From Amaricoccus sp047275745 (GTDB lineage: Bacteria; Pseudomonadota; Alphaproteobacteria; Rhodobacterales; Rhodobacteraceae), in contig NZ_JBKQWU010000008.1 in NCBI RefSeq assembly GCF_047275745.1, positions 1-64,000 on the forward strand: a stretch of DNA of 64,000 nt, given 5' to 3'. The stretch's first letter is position 1, and each line of letters begins with the position of its first letter. The position numbers and the translations under genes were made by a program. Under the pieces are notes generated by a model. That model ran no database searches, was not told the origin of the DNA, and saw only the letters and a list, made by a program, of their open reading frames with translations. Positions 18,301-28,200 of this stretch are shown here, one piece after another.

Positions 18301-19070
18301 TGCGACTTGAAGGCAAATCCGCCCTGATCACCGGCGCCGCCCGCGGAATCGGCGCCGCCTTCGCCAAGGCCTATGTCGCGGAGGGCGCGACGGTCGCCAT
18401 CGGTGACATCGCGCTCGACCGCGCCGAGGAGACGGCGGCCGCCATCGGCTCGGGCGCCTACGCGGTCCAACTCGACGTGTCCGACCAGGGCTCGATCGAC
18501 GCCGCCATCGCGGCGGTGGTCGAGCGCGCCGGCGGGCTCGACATCCTGATCAACAACGCCGCCCTCTTCGACGCGCACAACATCGTCGACATCACGAGGG
18601 CGAGCTACGACAAGCTCTTCTCGGTCAATGTCGCCGGCACGCTCTTCACGATGCAGGCGGCGGCGCGGCAGATGATCGCGCAAGGCCGGGGCGGCAAGAT
18701 CATCAACATGGCGAGCCAGGCTGGCCGCCGGGGCGAAAGCCTCGTCGCGGTCTATTGCGCGACCAAGGCGGCGGTGATCTCGCTCACGCAATCCGCCGGG
18801 CTGAATCTCATTCAGCACGGGATCAACGTGAACGCCATCGCGCCGGGCGTGGTCGACGGCGAGCACTGGGAACATGTCGACTCGATGTTCGCGAAACTGG
18901 AGGGCAAGAAGCCCGGCCAGAAGAAGGCCGAGGTCGCCGCCGGCGTCCCCGCCGGCCGTTTCGCCACGCCCGAGGATCTCACGGGCATGGCGGTCTTCCT
19001 CGCCTCCGACGAGGCCAACTACATTCTCGCCCAGACCTACAACGTCGACGGCGGGCAATGGATGAGCTGA
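18300..19070 (+). CDS. smoS: Sorbitol / galactitol dehydrogenase (SDR)
   Basis: 256-residue classical SDR oxidising sorbitol to fructose, and in relatives galactitol to tagatose. TGAARGIG is the NAD-binding glycine motif (residues 11-18), Ser139-Tyr152-Lys156 the catalytic triad, NNA the structural motif near 85-88. The stretches KIINMASQAGRRGE and LIQHGINVNAIAPGVVDGEH match my memory of R. sphaeroides SmoS closely. It is translationally coupled to smoK. Confidence 0.92.
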
Positions 19071-19085
19071 ACCGGGAGTTCTGAC

Positions 19086-19877
19086 ATGGACCTGGGTCTC
19101 TCCGACAAGGTGGCGGTCATCACCGGCGGCAGCGCCGGGATCGGCCTCGGCGTCGCACGGTGTTTCGCCCGCGAGGGCACCCGTGTCGTCCTCGCCGCGC
19201 GCGACCGCGAGCGCGTGGCCGGCGCCGCGCGCGACATCGCCGAGGAATTCGGCACCGAGGCGCTCGGCCACCCCTGCGACGTGGCGACGGCGGAGGGCTG
19301 CGACAGCCTCATCGACGCCGCGCGCGAAGCCTTCGGCGGCGTCGATATCCTGGTCAACAACGCCGGGACCGGCTCGAACGAGACCATTCTCGACGCGCCC
19401 GACGACAAGTGGCAGTCATACTGGGACCTGCATGTGATGGCCGCCGTCCGCCTCGCCCGCGGGCTCGCGCCGATCATGGCCGAGCGCGGCGGCGGCGCGA
19501 TCCTCAACAACGCTTCGATCTGCGCCGTGCAGCCGCTCTGGTACGAGCCGATCTACAACGTGACCAAGGCCGCCCTGCTCATGCTCTCGAAGAACATGGC
19601 GACCGAGTTCATCCCCATGGGCATCCGCGTCAACACGGTGAATCCCGGCCTGATCCTGACGCCGGACTGGATCAAGACGGCGAAACAGCTCTCGGCGGAC
19701 ACCGGCGGCGACTGGGAAGGCTATCTGCAATCGGTCGCCGACGAACATGCGCCGATCCGGCGTTTCGGCACGGTGGAGGAACTCGCCGACTTCATGGTGT
19801 TCCTCTGTTCGCCGCGCGCCTCCTACGTCTCCGGCTCCGTTCACCATGTCGATGGCGGCATGCTCCGCTCCATATAA
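19086..19877 (+). CDS. SDR family oxidoreductase in the polyol operon
   Basis: 263-residue classical SDR with TGGSAGIG (residues 13-20), NNAG near 91-94 and the Ser144-Tyr157-Lys161 triad. It is distinct from smoS and is not part of the R. sphaeroides smo operon as I know it. Position between smoS and mtlK, 15 bases after smoS, suggests a second polyol or sugar oxidation, for example of a pentitol; this would fit the pentulose kinase at the operon end. The substrate is unknown. Confidence 0.85.
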   Translation: MDLGLSDKVAVITGGSAGIGLGVARCFAREGTRVVLAARDRERVAGAARDIAEEFGTEALGHPCDVATAEGCDSLIDAAREAFGGVDILVNNAGTGSNETILDAPDDKWQSYWDLHVMAAVRLARGLAPIMAERGGGAILNNASICAVQPLWYEPIYNVTKAALLMLSKNMATEFIPMGIRVNTVNPGLILTPDWIKTAKQLSADTGGDWEGYLQSVADEHAPIRRFGTVEELADFMVFLCSPRASYVSGSVHHVDGGMLRSI

Positions 19878-19896
19878 GACTACGAGGAAGCACCCG

Positions 19897-21375
19897 ATGC
19901 CAACCAATGCGATCCCGCTCTCGCTCGCCAATCTCGACAAGCTGCCGTCCGGGGTCGAGCGCCCCGCCTACGCGCGCGGCGATCTTTCGGCGGGAATCCT
20001 GCATTTCGGGATCGGCAACTTCCACCGGGCGCATCTGCAGGTCTATCTCGACCGGCTGATGAACGCGGGCCGCGACAAGGATTTCGCGATCCTCGGCGCC
20101 GGCGTCACGCCCTATGACGTGAAGATGCGCGACGCGCTCGAAGGGCAGGACTGGCTTTCGACCGTGGTCGAGCAATCGGCGGCGGTCTCGGCCGCGCGCG
20201 TGACCGGGGTGATGACCGACTTCATCCCGCCGATGGAGGGGGCCGCGATCATCAAGGCGCTCTCCGACCCCGCCATCCGCATCGTTTCGCTGACCGTGAC
20301 CGAGGGCGGCTATTTCGTGAACCCGGCGCTCGGCAAGTTCGACCCGGAGCATCCGGCGATCGTGGCCGACGCGCGGAACCCCGACGATCCGAAGACCGTC
20401 TTCGGCCTCATCCTCGCCGGGCTCAAGGCGCGCCGCGCCGCCGGGATCGAGCCCTTCACCGTCATGTCCTGCGACAACGTTCCCCATAACGGCAAGGTCT
20501 GCCGCGACGCGGTGGCGGGTCTCGCGGAGGCGCAGGACAGCGATTTCGCCGCCTGGGTCCGCGAGAGCGTGGCCTTCCCGAATGCGATGGTGGACCGGAT
20601 CGCGCCCGCGACCTCGGACCGCGAGCGCGGGATCGTGCGCGACGAATTCGGCATCGAGGACGCCTGGCCGGTGTTCTGCGAGGACTTCCTGCAATGGGTG
20701 GTCGAGGACAATTTCCCCGCCGGCCGCCCGGCCTTCGACGAGGCGGGCGCGGAATTCGTCGAGGACGTGACCCCCTGGGAGATGATGAAGATCCGCATCC
20801 TGAACGGCGGGCACGCGATCATCGCCTATCCCGCGGGCCTTCTCGACATCCATTTCGTGCATGAGGGGATGGAGCACCCGCTGGTCCGCGCCTTCCTCCA
20901 GAAGGTCGAGCGCGACGAGATCATCCCGATCGTGCCGCCGGTGCCGAACACCGACCTCGACGGCTATTTCCAAAAGGTCGAGGAACGCTGCCTCAATCCG
21001 AAGATCGGCGACACGATCCGCCGGCTCTGCCTCGACGGGTCGAACCGGCAGCCGAAGTTCATCATTCCCTCGATCGCCGATCGGCTGGAAAAGGGTCTGC
21101 CGGTCGACGGGCTCGCGCTCGAAAGCGCGCTCTGGTGCCGCTATTGCGCCGGGACAACCGATTCCGGCGCGGTGATCGAGCCGAACGATCCGAACTGGGA
21201 GCGCCTGACGGCGGTCGCCAAGGAGGCGAAGTCCGATCCGATGGCCTGGCTCGGGATGAAGGACATCTACGGCTCGACGGCGGACTCCCCGGCGTTCCGG
21301 AAATCCTTCGCCGACTGGCTCGGCCTGCTCTGGCGCGAAGGGACGGTCGCCACCCTTCAGCGCTACCTGGGCTGA
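19897..21375 (+). CDS. mtlK: Mannitol 2-dehydrogenase (polyol-specific long-chain dehydrogenase)
   Basis: 492-residue NAD-dependent cytosolic enzyme oxidising D-mannitol to fructose and commonly D-arabitol to D-xylulose. The N-terminal nucleotide-binding motif HFGIGNFHRAHLQVYLD lies near residues 35-52. The family active site K-x4-N-x2-H is Lys298, Asn303 and His306. Length matches R. sphaeroides MtlK (about 490). ATG at 19897 with ACGAGGAAG upstream. Member of the smo operon, 19 bases after the second SDR. Confidence 0.93.
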   Translation: MPTNAIPLSLANLDKLPSGVERPAYARGDLSAGILHFGIGNFHRAHLQVYLDRLMNAGRDKDFAILGAGVTPYDVKMRDALEGQDWLSTVVEQSAAVSAARVTGVMTDFIPPMEGAAIIKALSDPAIRIVSLTVTEGGYFVNPALGKFDPEHPAIVADARNPDDPKTVFGLILAGLKARRAAGIEPFTVMSCDNVPHNGKVCRDAVAGLAEAQDSDFAAWVRESVAFPNAMVDRIAPATSDRERGIVRDEFGIEDAWPVFCEDFLQWVVEDNFPAGRPAFDEAGAEFVEDVTPWEMMKIRILNGGHAIIAYPAGLLDIHFVHEGMEHPLVRAFLQKVERDEIIPIVPPVPNTDLDGYFQKVEERCLNPKIGDTIRRLCLDGSNRQPKFIIPSIADRLEKGLPVDGLALESALWCRYCAGTTDSGAVIEPNDPNWERLTAVAKEAKSDPMAWLGMKDIYGSTADSPAFRKSFADWLGLLWREGTVATLQRYLG

Positions 21376-21378
21376 GCG

Positions 21379-22050
21379 GTGACCGGGGGCGCGCCGCTCG
21401 TCATCTTCGACTGCGATGGTGTGCTCGTGGACAGCGAGCCGATCGCGATGGCGGTGCTGCTCGAGACGATCCGCGCCCAGGGGCTCGAGATCGATCCGGC
21501 CCAGGGCTACGAGCTCTTTCTCGGCCGAAGCCTCGCCAGCGTCGGACAGATGCTGGCCGAGGATTTCGGCGTGAAGCTCGACCCGCTCGCGCTCGAGGAG
21601 ATGCGCCAGCGGCTCTACGCGCGGTTCCGCGCCGAGCTGAAGCCAACGCCGCGCACCCCGGAGGTTCTGGCCGCGCTCACCGCGCCCTTCTGCGTCGCCT
21701 CGTCGAGCCAGCCGGAGCGGGTGGAGCTTTCGCTGCGGCTGACCGGGCTCTGGGAGCATTTCGACGGCAAGCTCTTCAGCGCGACCATGGTCAGCCACGG
21801 CAAGCCGGCGCCGGATCTTTTCCTTCTAGCGGCCGAGCGCATGGGCTATGATCCGGCCAACTCCCTGGTCGTGGAGGACAGCGCGGCCGGCATTCGCGCG
21901 GCGCAGGCGGCGCGCATGCGGGTCGCAGGCTACACCGGCGGTGGTCATGCGCGGAACACGGAACATGAAGCGCGCCTGCGGGCCCTCGATCCGGACTGGA
22001 TCATCGGTGACATGCGCGAATTGCCGAGGCTTCTGCGCCACTGGCAGTGA
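21379..22050 (+). CDS. HAD family phosphatase
   Basis: 223-residue HAD hydrolase of the beta-phosphoglucomutase-like subfamily. Motif I is IFDCDGVLVDSE (nucleophile and acid Asp near residues 10 and 12), motif II is the Ser in VASSSQPER, and KPAPDLF and VVEDSAAGIRAA are motifs III and IV. GTG start at 21379, three bases after the mtlK stop, no ATG nearby. The context suggests a sugar or polyol phosphate phosphatase that relieves phosphosugar stress, but the substrate cannot be told. Confidence 0.88.
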   Translation: MTGGAPLVIFDCDGVLVDSEPIAMAVLLETIRAQGLEIDPAQGYELFLGRSLASVGQMLAEDFGVKLDPLALEEMRQRLYARFRAELKPTPRTPEVLAALTAPFCVASSSQPERVELSLRLTGLWEHFDGKLFSATMVSHGKPAPDLFLLAAERMGYDPANSLVVEDSAAGIRAAQAARMRVAGYTGGGHARNTEHEARLRALDPDWIIGDMRELPRLLRHWQ

Positions 22051-22056
22051 GGCTCC

Positions 22057-23619
22057 ATGACGCCTCTGCTGGCCGCGATCGACGTGGGCACCGGGAGTGC
22101 CCGGGCCGGGATCTTCACGCTCACCGGCCAGCTTCTCGGCCGGGCGGAGCAGCCGATCGAGACGCGCCGCCTCTCCCCGACCGTGGCGGCTCAGGACAGC
22201 GAGCAGATCTGGCGCGCCTCGGCCTCCGCGCTCCGCGCCGCGGTCGCCGAGGCGGGTGTCAGGGCGGAGGAGGTCGAGGCGCTCGCCTTCGACGCGACCT
22301 GTTCGATCGCCTTCCGCGCCCCGGATGGCGCGCCGGTCGGCATCCTGCCCGGCGAGGCACCGCGCTGGGACACGATCCTCTGGCTCGACCATCGCGCCGC
22401 GGCGGAGTCCGCCGAGTTCAGCGCGACCGGGCATCCGGCGCTTCGCTACCTCGGCGGCAACATGCCGCCGGAGATGGCGCCGCCGAAGCTGCTCTGGGTC
22501 AAGCGCCACATGCCGGCGGCCTGGGCGCGGACCGGGCTGATCCTTGATCTCGCGGATTTCCTCGGCTGGCGCGCGACAGGCTCCATGCGGCGCTCACACT
22601 CCGTCCTCACCTGCAAATGGTCCTACCTCGGCGCCACCGGCGGCTGGCCGCGGGATTTCTTCGCAGCGGTGGGGCTCGACGATCTCGCGGACCGCGCCGG
22701 TATCGAACCGGCTCCGGCGGCCGTCGGCGAGCCGGTCGGGCGGCTGTCGATCGGCGCGGCGTCGGATCTCGGCCTGCCACCTGGGCTCCCCGTCGGCGCC
22801 GGTCTGGTAGACGCCTATGCAGGCGCGCTCGGAGTGCTTGGGGCGGAACGCCCAGGGGACGCGGCGCTGATCGCGGGAACATCGACCTGCCTGCTCGCGG
22901 TCACTCCGGACCCGCCGTTCATTCCGAGCGCCTGGGGTCCCTTCGCGGACGCGGTCCTGCCGGGCGCCGCCGCGATCGAGGTCGGCCAGTCGGTATCCGG
23001 CGCGATGCTCGACCGGTTGCTCGCCCCACCCGGCGCGCCGGCCCCGACGGCGGAACTGCGCGCGCGGGTGACGGCGAGGCTGCGCGAACTGCGCGCCGAG
23101 ACGCCGGATCTCGCGCCAGAGATCCAGATCCTGCCCGATTTTCTCGGCAACCGCGCGCCGCTCGGCGATGCGCGGGCGCGCGGCACCATCACCGGGCTCG
23201 ACATGGGCGGGGATTTCGATTCGCTCTGCCGGCTCTACTGGCGCGGCGCGGTCGCCCTCGCGGTCGGGCTTCGCGAGATGATCGCGCATCTCGGCGGGCA
23301 TGGGCTGACCGTGGACCGGCTGCTTCTCGCCGGGGGGCATGCCCGGGACAGCATCCTGACCGGGCTCTACGCCGATGCGACCGGGCTCAAGCTGATCGAA
23401 CCGCGGGATGATCCGGTGCTGCTCGGCACCGCGATGGTCGCCGGGGTCGCCGCCGGCCGATATGCCGACACGAGGGCGGCCGCCCGGGCGATGGGTGGCG
23501 AGGGCCCGGAGCGCGCGCCCGATCCGGCCAACGCAGGCTGGCTTGCCCGGGATGCGAAGGCCTTCGCGCTGATGCGCCGCCACCGCGCGGAGATGGAGGC
23601 CTTGCTGCGCCCCCTCTGA
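22057..23619 (+). CDS. FGGY family pentulose kinase (D-ribulokinase type)
   Basis: 520-residue ASKHA sugar kinase. The N-terminal phosphate-1 loop is AIDVGTGSARAGIF, and the ATP-site stretch GGHARDSILTGLYAD lies in the C-terminal half. The DATCSI sequence near residue 74 resembles the TCSLV motif that marks D-ribulokinases rather than xylulokinases, and WLDHRA follows. In R. sphaeroides the operon carries xylB, so the kinase type seems changed here. It probably phosphorylates D-ribulose or a related ketose made by the operon's dehydrogenases. Last gene of the operon. Confidence 0.85.
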   Translation: MTPLLAAIDVGTGSARAGIFTLTGQLLGRAEQPIETRRLSPTVAAQDSEQIWRASASALRAAVAEAGVRAEEVEALAFDATCSIAFRAPDGAPVGILPGEAPRWDTILWLDHRAAAESAEFSATGHPALRYLGGNMPPEMAPPKLLWVKRHMPAAWARTGLILDLADFLGWRATGSMRRSHSVLTCKWSYLGATGGWPRDFFAAVGLDDLADRAGIEPAPAAVGEPVGRLSIGAASDLGLPPGLPVGAGLVDAYAGALGVLGAERPGDAALIAGTSTCLLAVTPDPPFIPSAWGPFADAVLPGAAAIEVGQSVSGAMLDRLLAPPGAPAPTAELRARVTARLRELRAETPDLAPEIQILPDFLGNRAPLGDARARGTITGLDMGGDFDSLCRLYWRGAVALAVGLREMIAHLGGHGLTVDRLLLAGGHARDSILTGLYADATGLKLIEPRDDPVLLGTAMVAGVAAGRYADTRAAARAMGGEGPERAPDPANAGWLARDAKAFALMRRHRAEMEALLRPL

Positions 23620-23627
23620 CGCGCAAG

Positions 23628-23661
23628 GCAAAAAGAAAGAGCGCCGGAGGTCCAGCGCTCT
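23628..23661 (-). terminator. Rho-independent terminator of carD
   Basis: AGAGCGC (23638-23644) pairs with GCGCTCT (23655-23661), and on the minus strand TTTCTTTTTG follows. It ends carD transcription and sits only about ten bases after the kinase stop codon, so its stem may also mark the 3' end of the polyol transcript. Confidence 0.8.
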
Positions 23662-23736
23662 CATGCCCGTCTGATCAGCATCGACCCGGACGCAAGGCCG
23701 GCCACGAAGGCCGACCGCGCTGACCTGGGCGCGAAC

Positions 23737-24252
23737 TCAGGCGGCGACGCGTCCTCCGAGCACGTCATCGACATGCTCCTGCGCCTGGCCCTCGTCGATT
23801 CCATTCACCGCCGCGACCTCGCGGGTCAGCCGCTCCAGCGCCGCCTCATAGAGTTGACGCTCGGAATAGGACTGCTCGCGCTGATCGTCCGAGCGATGCA
23901 GATCGCGCACGACCTCGGCGATCGAGATCAGATCGCCCGAATTGATCTTCTGCTCGTATTCCTGCGCCCGGCGCGACCACATCGCGCGCTTGATCCGGGC
24001 CCGCCCCTTCAGGGTCTCCATCGCCTTGCCGACCGTGTCCACCGAGCTGAGCGGCCGCATGCCGACGGAACTCGCCTTCGCCGTCGGCACGCGAAGCGTC
24101 ATCTTGTCCTTGTCGAAGGAGATCACGAACATTTCCAGGCGGAGCCCGGCGACTTCCTGTTCGTCGATCGATACGATCCGGCCTACCCCGTGAGCCGGAT
24201 AGACAACGAAATCGTTCGGGCGAAACTCGGTCGCCTTCTTGGTCTTGCTCAT
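23737..24252 (-). CDS. CarD family transcriptional regulator
   Basis: 171-residue CarD/CdnL protein. The N-terminal RNA-polymerase-interaction Tudor-like domain (FRPNDFVVYPAHGVGRIVSIDEQE, residues about 10-33) is followed by an all-helical C-terminal domain. These proteins bind the RNAP beta lobe and stabilise open complexes, especially at rRNA promoters. An AAGGA site precedes the ATG. It is the last gene of the helicase - S4 - fdxA - carD stretch, an order common in Rhodobacterales. Confidence 0.94.
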   Translation of the reverse strand: MSKTKKATEFRPNDFVVYPAHGVGRIVSIDEQEVAGLRLEMFVISFDKDKMTLRVPTAKASSVGMRPLSSVDTVGKAMETLKGRARIKRAMWSRRAQEYEQKINSGDLISIAEVVRDLHRSDDQREQSYSERQLYEAALERLTREVAAVNGIDEGQAQEHVDDVLGGRVAA

Positions 24253-24472
24253 GTTGGCGTCTAATCCTTACTGACTACGGGCGGCCACCTTCGCCGGTAC
24301 ACCGCAGCGACAAATTCCGCGCCGGTTGCTCATCGTGCAACCTGCTCGGAATTGACTGACTCGGCAGACCGGCTACAGGCTGTTTGGCCTCAGCCTTGAC
24401 CACGTGACCATTTGTGCAACTGCATATAGCACAAACACAGCCAAAAGGGAAGGGACAGGCACGCAATCGCTG

Positions 24473-24504
24473 CCCCGCGGGAGTTCAGAAACGTTCCCGC
24501 GGGG
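24473..24504 (-). terminator. Stem-loop downstream of fdxA
   Basis: CCCCGCGGGA (24473-24482) and TCCCGCGGGG (24495-24504) form a perfect ten-base stem just after the fdxA stop. No clear T-run follows on the minus strand, so this may be an mRNA end stabiliser or a Rho-assisted terminator. Confidence 0.45.
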
Positions 24505-24532
24505 AAAGAGGACCGCGGGCGCGAACTCTGGT

Positions 24533-24871
24533 TCAGCCGCCCTCGCCCGGCGCTTCGGAGAAGTATTTCTCGCGCTTGTTGGGCTCGCCGTCGCGCTCCT
24601 CCGCCTCCGGGAGCGGGTCGCGACGGGTCGCAAGCACGGGCCATTGCTCGGAGTACTTGCGATTGAACTCGACCCATTCCTCGAGATCGGGCTCGGTATC
24701 CGGCCGGATCGCATCGGCCGGGCATTCCGGTTCGCAGACGCCGCAGTCGATGCACTCGTCCGGGTGGATGACAAGCATGTTCTCGCCTTCGTAGAAGCAA
24801 TCTACCGGGCAGACCTCGACGCAGTCCGTGTACTTGCAGGCGATGCAATTGTCGGTGACGACGTATGTCAT
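24533..24871 (-). CDS. fdxA: Ferredoxin FdxA (7Fe-8S type)
   Basis: 112-residue electron carrier. The N-terminal half holds CIACKYTDCVEVCPVDC and CIDCGVCEPECP, giving the Cys pattern for one 3Fe-4S and one 4Fe-4S cluster. The C-terminal half (from about residue 60) is the long FdxA extension with WVEFNRKYSEQWP. Length is typical. Same strand as the S4 gene, 73 bases downstream of it. Confidence 0.94.
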   Translation of the reverse strand: MTYVVTDNCIACKYTDCVEVCPVDCFYEGENMLVIHPDECIDCGVCEPECPADAIRPDTEPDLEEWVEFNRKYSEQWPVLATRRDPLPEAEERDGEPNKREKYFSEAPGEGG

Positions 24872-24944
24872 GGCTCAGGGCCTCGATTCATTGTCCTCAT
24901 GATCCGCAAAGCCTGTCACACTCCGCGAAAGGGTATTTAACAGG

Positions 24945-25259
24945 CTACCGTTCGGGATCAAGGGTCCCTGCGGTGTCCGGTTGTGGTTCCTCAAGGTCGA
25001 GGTAGAGTTCGCGCGCCTCCGTCGCAGGTCCGCGCCGGGAGCCGAGCGCCACCACCCGGATCACCCGGACCCGTGATCCCTGGACGAAACTCAGCCCGTC
25101 TCCGGGCCGGACCGGCGCCGCGGGCTTGGTCACGCGGGAGCCGTTCACCCGGATGCCACGCGCCACCGCCTCGGCGGCGAGACCGCGGCTCTTGAAGAAT
25201 CGCGCCTGCCAGAGCCATTTGTCGAGACGCATCGACGCCGGTCGGGTCTCGCTCGGCAT
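24945..25259 (-). CDS. RNA-binding S4 domain protein (Hsp15-like)
   Basis: 104-residue protein with an S4 RNA-binding fold at residues about 10-70 (MRLDKWLWQARFFKSRGLA, RGIRVNGSRVTKP). Hsp15 (HslR) of E. coli binds stalled 50S-nascent chain complexes. The ATG at 25259 is preceded directly by a GTG at 25262, so either may start. It follows the helicase by 36 bases, an arrangement conserved in alphaproteobacteria; co-transcription is likely. Confidence 0.9.
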   Translation of the reverse strand: MPSETRPASMRLDKWLWQARFFKSRGLAAEAVARGIRVNGSRVTKPAAPVRPGDGLSFVQGSRVRVIRVVALGSRRGPATEARELYLDLEEPQPDTAGTLDPER

Positions 25260-25295
25260 CACGCGCTCACCGCGGGCCCGTCATTCCCCGCGCCA

Positions 25296-28200
25296 TCATT
25301 CCCGCAGTTTCAACGACATCAGCGCGGCGAAGGGGTTGTCCGGATCGACCGGACGTTCCGGGCGCTCCGCCCGGCGCGGCCGGTGCTGCTGTTCGCCCTG
25401 CTTGCGCTCGGGCTTGCCCTTGCCATGCTTCGGCCGGCCGCCCTGGTGATCGCCGCCCTTGCGGTTGCCGTCGCGGTTGCCCTCCCGGTTGCCGTCGCGC
25501 TCGCCCTGGTTGCGATTCCCGGCCTTGCCGCGGCGCTCGTGCCCGGCGCCATCAGCGCCGTGGTGCCGGCCCTGCCCGGCCCGGGCCGGCCGCTGCCGGG
25601 GGGCGCGGACGAAGGTGTAGTAGCTCTCGACCTCGAGCGATTCGAGCGGCGCTTCCTCCGCCTGCGCGGAGGGGGAGATCGGCGGCTCCGAGGGGACGGG
25701 CGTTTCGACCGGCGGATCGTCGGGCACGGGCGTCTCCGCCGGGGGTTCCTCGACGGGCGGGGTCACCGGAACCTCCGCCGGCGGATCGATCGGGTCCTCG
25801 GTGGGCGTGGTCGGCGGCGCCTCGTAGGGCTCCTCGATCGGCGTCTCGGCCGGAGCGTCGCCCGGAATCTCGGTCGGCGTTTCGGCGGGGACATCCGCCG
25901 GCACTTCGTCCGGCGTCTCCCCCGGCGCGGCCGCCATCTCGGGGGGCGTGGCGGGTGGTGTCTCGGACGGCACGTCCGCCGGTGTCTCGGACGGCACGTC
26001 CGGCGGTGCCTCGGCCGGGGCGTCGGCCGGCACCTCGGCCGGTGCATCGCCGGGAACATCAGCCGGAACCACGTCGGGTGTCTCGCCCCCGCCCGCGCTG
26101 GCGGCCTCGGCCGGCTTCGGGGCGCGCCGTTTCGGCCGGGTGCCCTCTGTCGCGGTATAGCCCATGCCGCGCATCAGCCCCGCGAACTGTTCGAGGCTGA
26201 GCCCGGTGATCGACAGCATGTCCGCCGATGCCTCGAACCCCGCGCGGGCGTCGAGACCCCGGATCATGTCCGCGAGGCGTTCCAGCATGTCGATCCGGAT
26301 CGCGCGCTCCCCGGCGAGCCGGTAGCCGGCGCGGGCGTAGTACCCCCCGGGCGCGCCCTGAACGGCGGGAACGGTGACGAGGCCGGGCGGCGGCGCCTCG
26401 GGGAAGACGTCGAAACCCTCGCTCAGCGACCAGAGCACCAGCCGGAGCCGCGTCACGGCGGGTTTCAGCATCAGCGGCTGGAAGATCGTGTACTGGCCGA
26501 ATCGGACCCCGTGCTTGCGGAGCCCGGCGCGCTGTTCCTGATCCAGCGATTTCACATCCTCGGCCACGTCGCCGCGCGGCAGAACGCCCAGCGCCTCGAC
26601 GAGCCGGAAGGCGATGCCGCGCGCCATGCCCGACAGCGACTCGTCGTCGCGGAGCGCGATCAGAGGCTGGAACAGCGCCGCGCTCTTGCGGTCGATCCAG
26701 TGGCCGAGACGGCGCTTCACCTTCTCGGCGATCTGCGGGTCCGCGCCTTCCTCCACGAAGGCCTCGATCTGGGGCGAGAGCACATCGCCGCCGGTGACGA
26801 GCTTGCCGACGGCGTGCTCGCCCCACATCAGGCCGCCCTGTTCGGTCACGTCGATCTCGGTGTCGGGGGCGTTGTAGAACTTGTCCGCCCGCAGGTTCAG
26901 CGCAGGCGCCAGCGCCGCGAGGCCGGCGGCGCGCAATGTCCGCGCCTCTTCCGCCGAGGCCGAGGGGTCGAGCTGAAACCGGAACCCTTCGAGCCGGCCG
27001 ATGAACTGGTCATCGATCGTGACTTCACCGTCTTCGGTCACCGTGGCCACGAGGCCCTCCCTCTGCTTCAACCGCCGCATCAAGATGCTCGTGCGCCGAT
27101 CGACAAATCGCTGGGTCAGCCGCGCGTGCAGCGCGTCCGACAGGCGGTCTTCTACCGCACGGGTTTCCTCTCGCCAATGGTCCGTGTCATCGACCCAGCC
27201 CTTTCTCTGGGCCACATAGGTCCAGGTGCGGATATAGGCGAGCCGTTTCGACAGGGTATCGATATCGCCCTCGGCCCGGTCGATGCGCCGTATCTGCGAC
27301 GCGAGCCAGTCGGTCGGGATGCCGCCCTCCTCGCGCAGGAATTCGTGCAGCCGGGCGCAGAGGTTCGCATGTTCCTGAAGCGAGACCTTGCGGAAATCCG
27401 GAACCCGGCACACGTCCCAGAGAAGCCGGGTCTCCACCGGCCCGCGCAGGCCGCGGATGTCCGGCATCTCGGCGAGCGCGCGCAGCGTCAGAAGATCGTC
27501 GGCCTCCCGCGCCCGTTGCAGATCCGGCTGGCCCGACGAGGCTTCGAGACTAGCGATCAGCGCCGCCGGAGAGCCGTATTCGAGCGCGGCGTTGCGCCAT
27601 TGCAGGCGCCGGATCGGCTCGAACCGGTGCCGCTCGATCGCCTCGGCGACGTCCGGGTCGAGCGGGCCGGCCTCGCCGGTCACACCGAACGTGCCGTCGG
27701 ACATGTAGCGCCCGGCGCGTCCCGCGATCTGCGCGAGTTCCGCGGGCGCGAGATGCCGGTGCCGCCGGCCGTCGAACTTGACGAGGCCCGAGAAGGCGAC
27801 ATGGCTGATGTCCAGATTGAGCCCCATCCCGATCGCATCGGTCGCGACCAGGTGATCCACGTCGCCGTTCTGATAGAGCGCCACCTGCGCGTTGCGCGTG
27901 CGCGGGCTGAGCGCGCCCATCACCACGGCCGCGCCCCCCTTCTGGCGGCGGATCAGCTCGGCGATCGCATAGACATCCTCGACCGAGAAGCCGACGATCG
28001 CGCTGCGCGCCGGCATCCGGCTGATCTTGCGCGCGCCGGTGTAGCGCAGGTCGGAGAACCGCTCGCGGGACAGAAACCGCGCACCGGGGATCAGATGCGC
28101 GATCCGGCCCCGCATCGTGTCGGAGCCGAGAAACAGCGTCTCGTTCAGCCCGCGCGCGTTCAGCAGGCGGTCGGTGAAGATATGCCCGCGATCCGGATCG

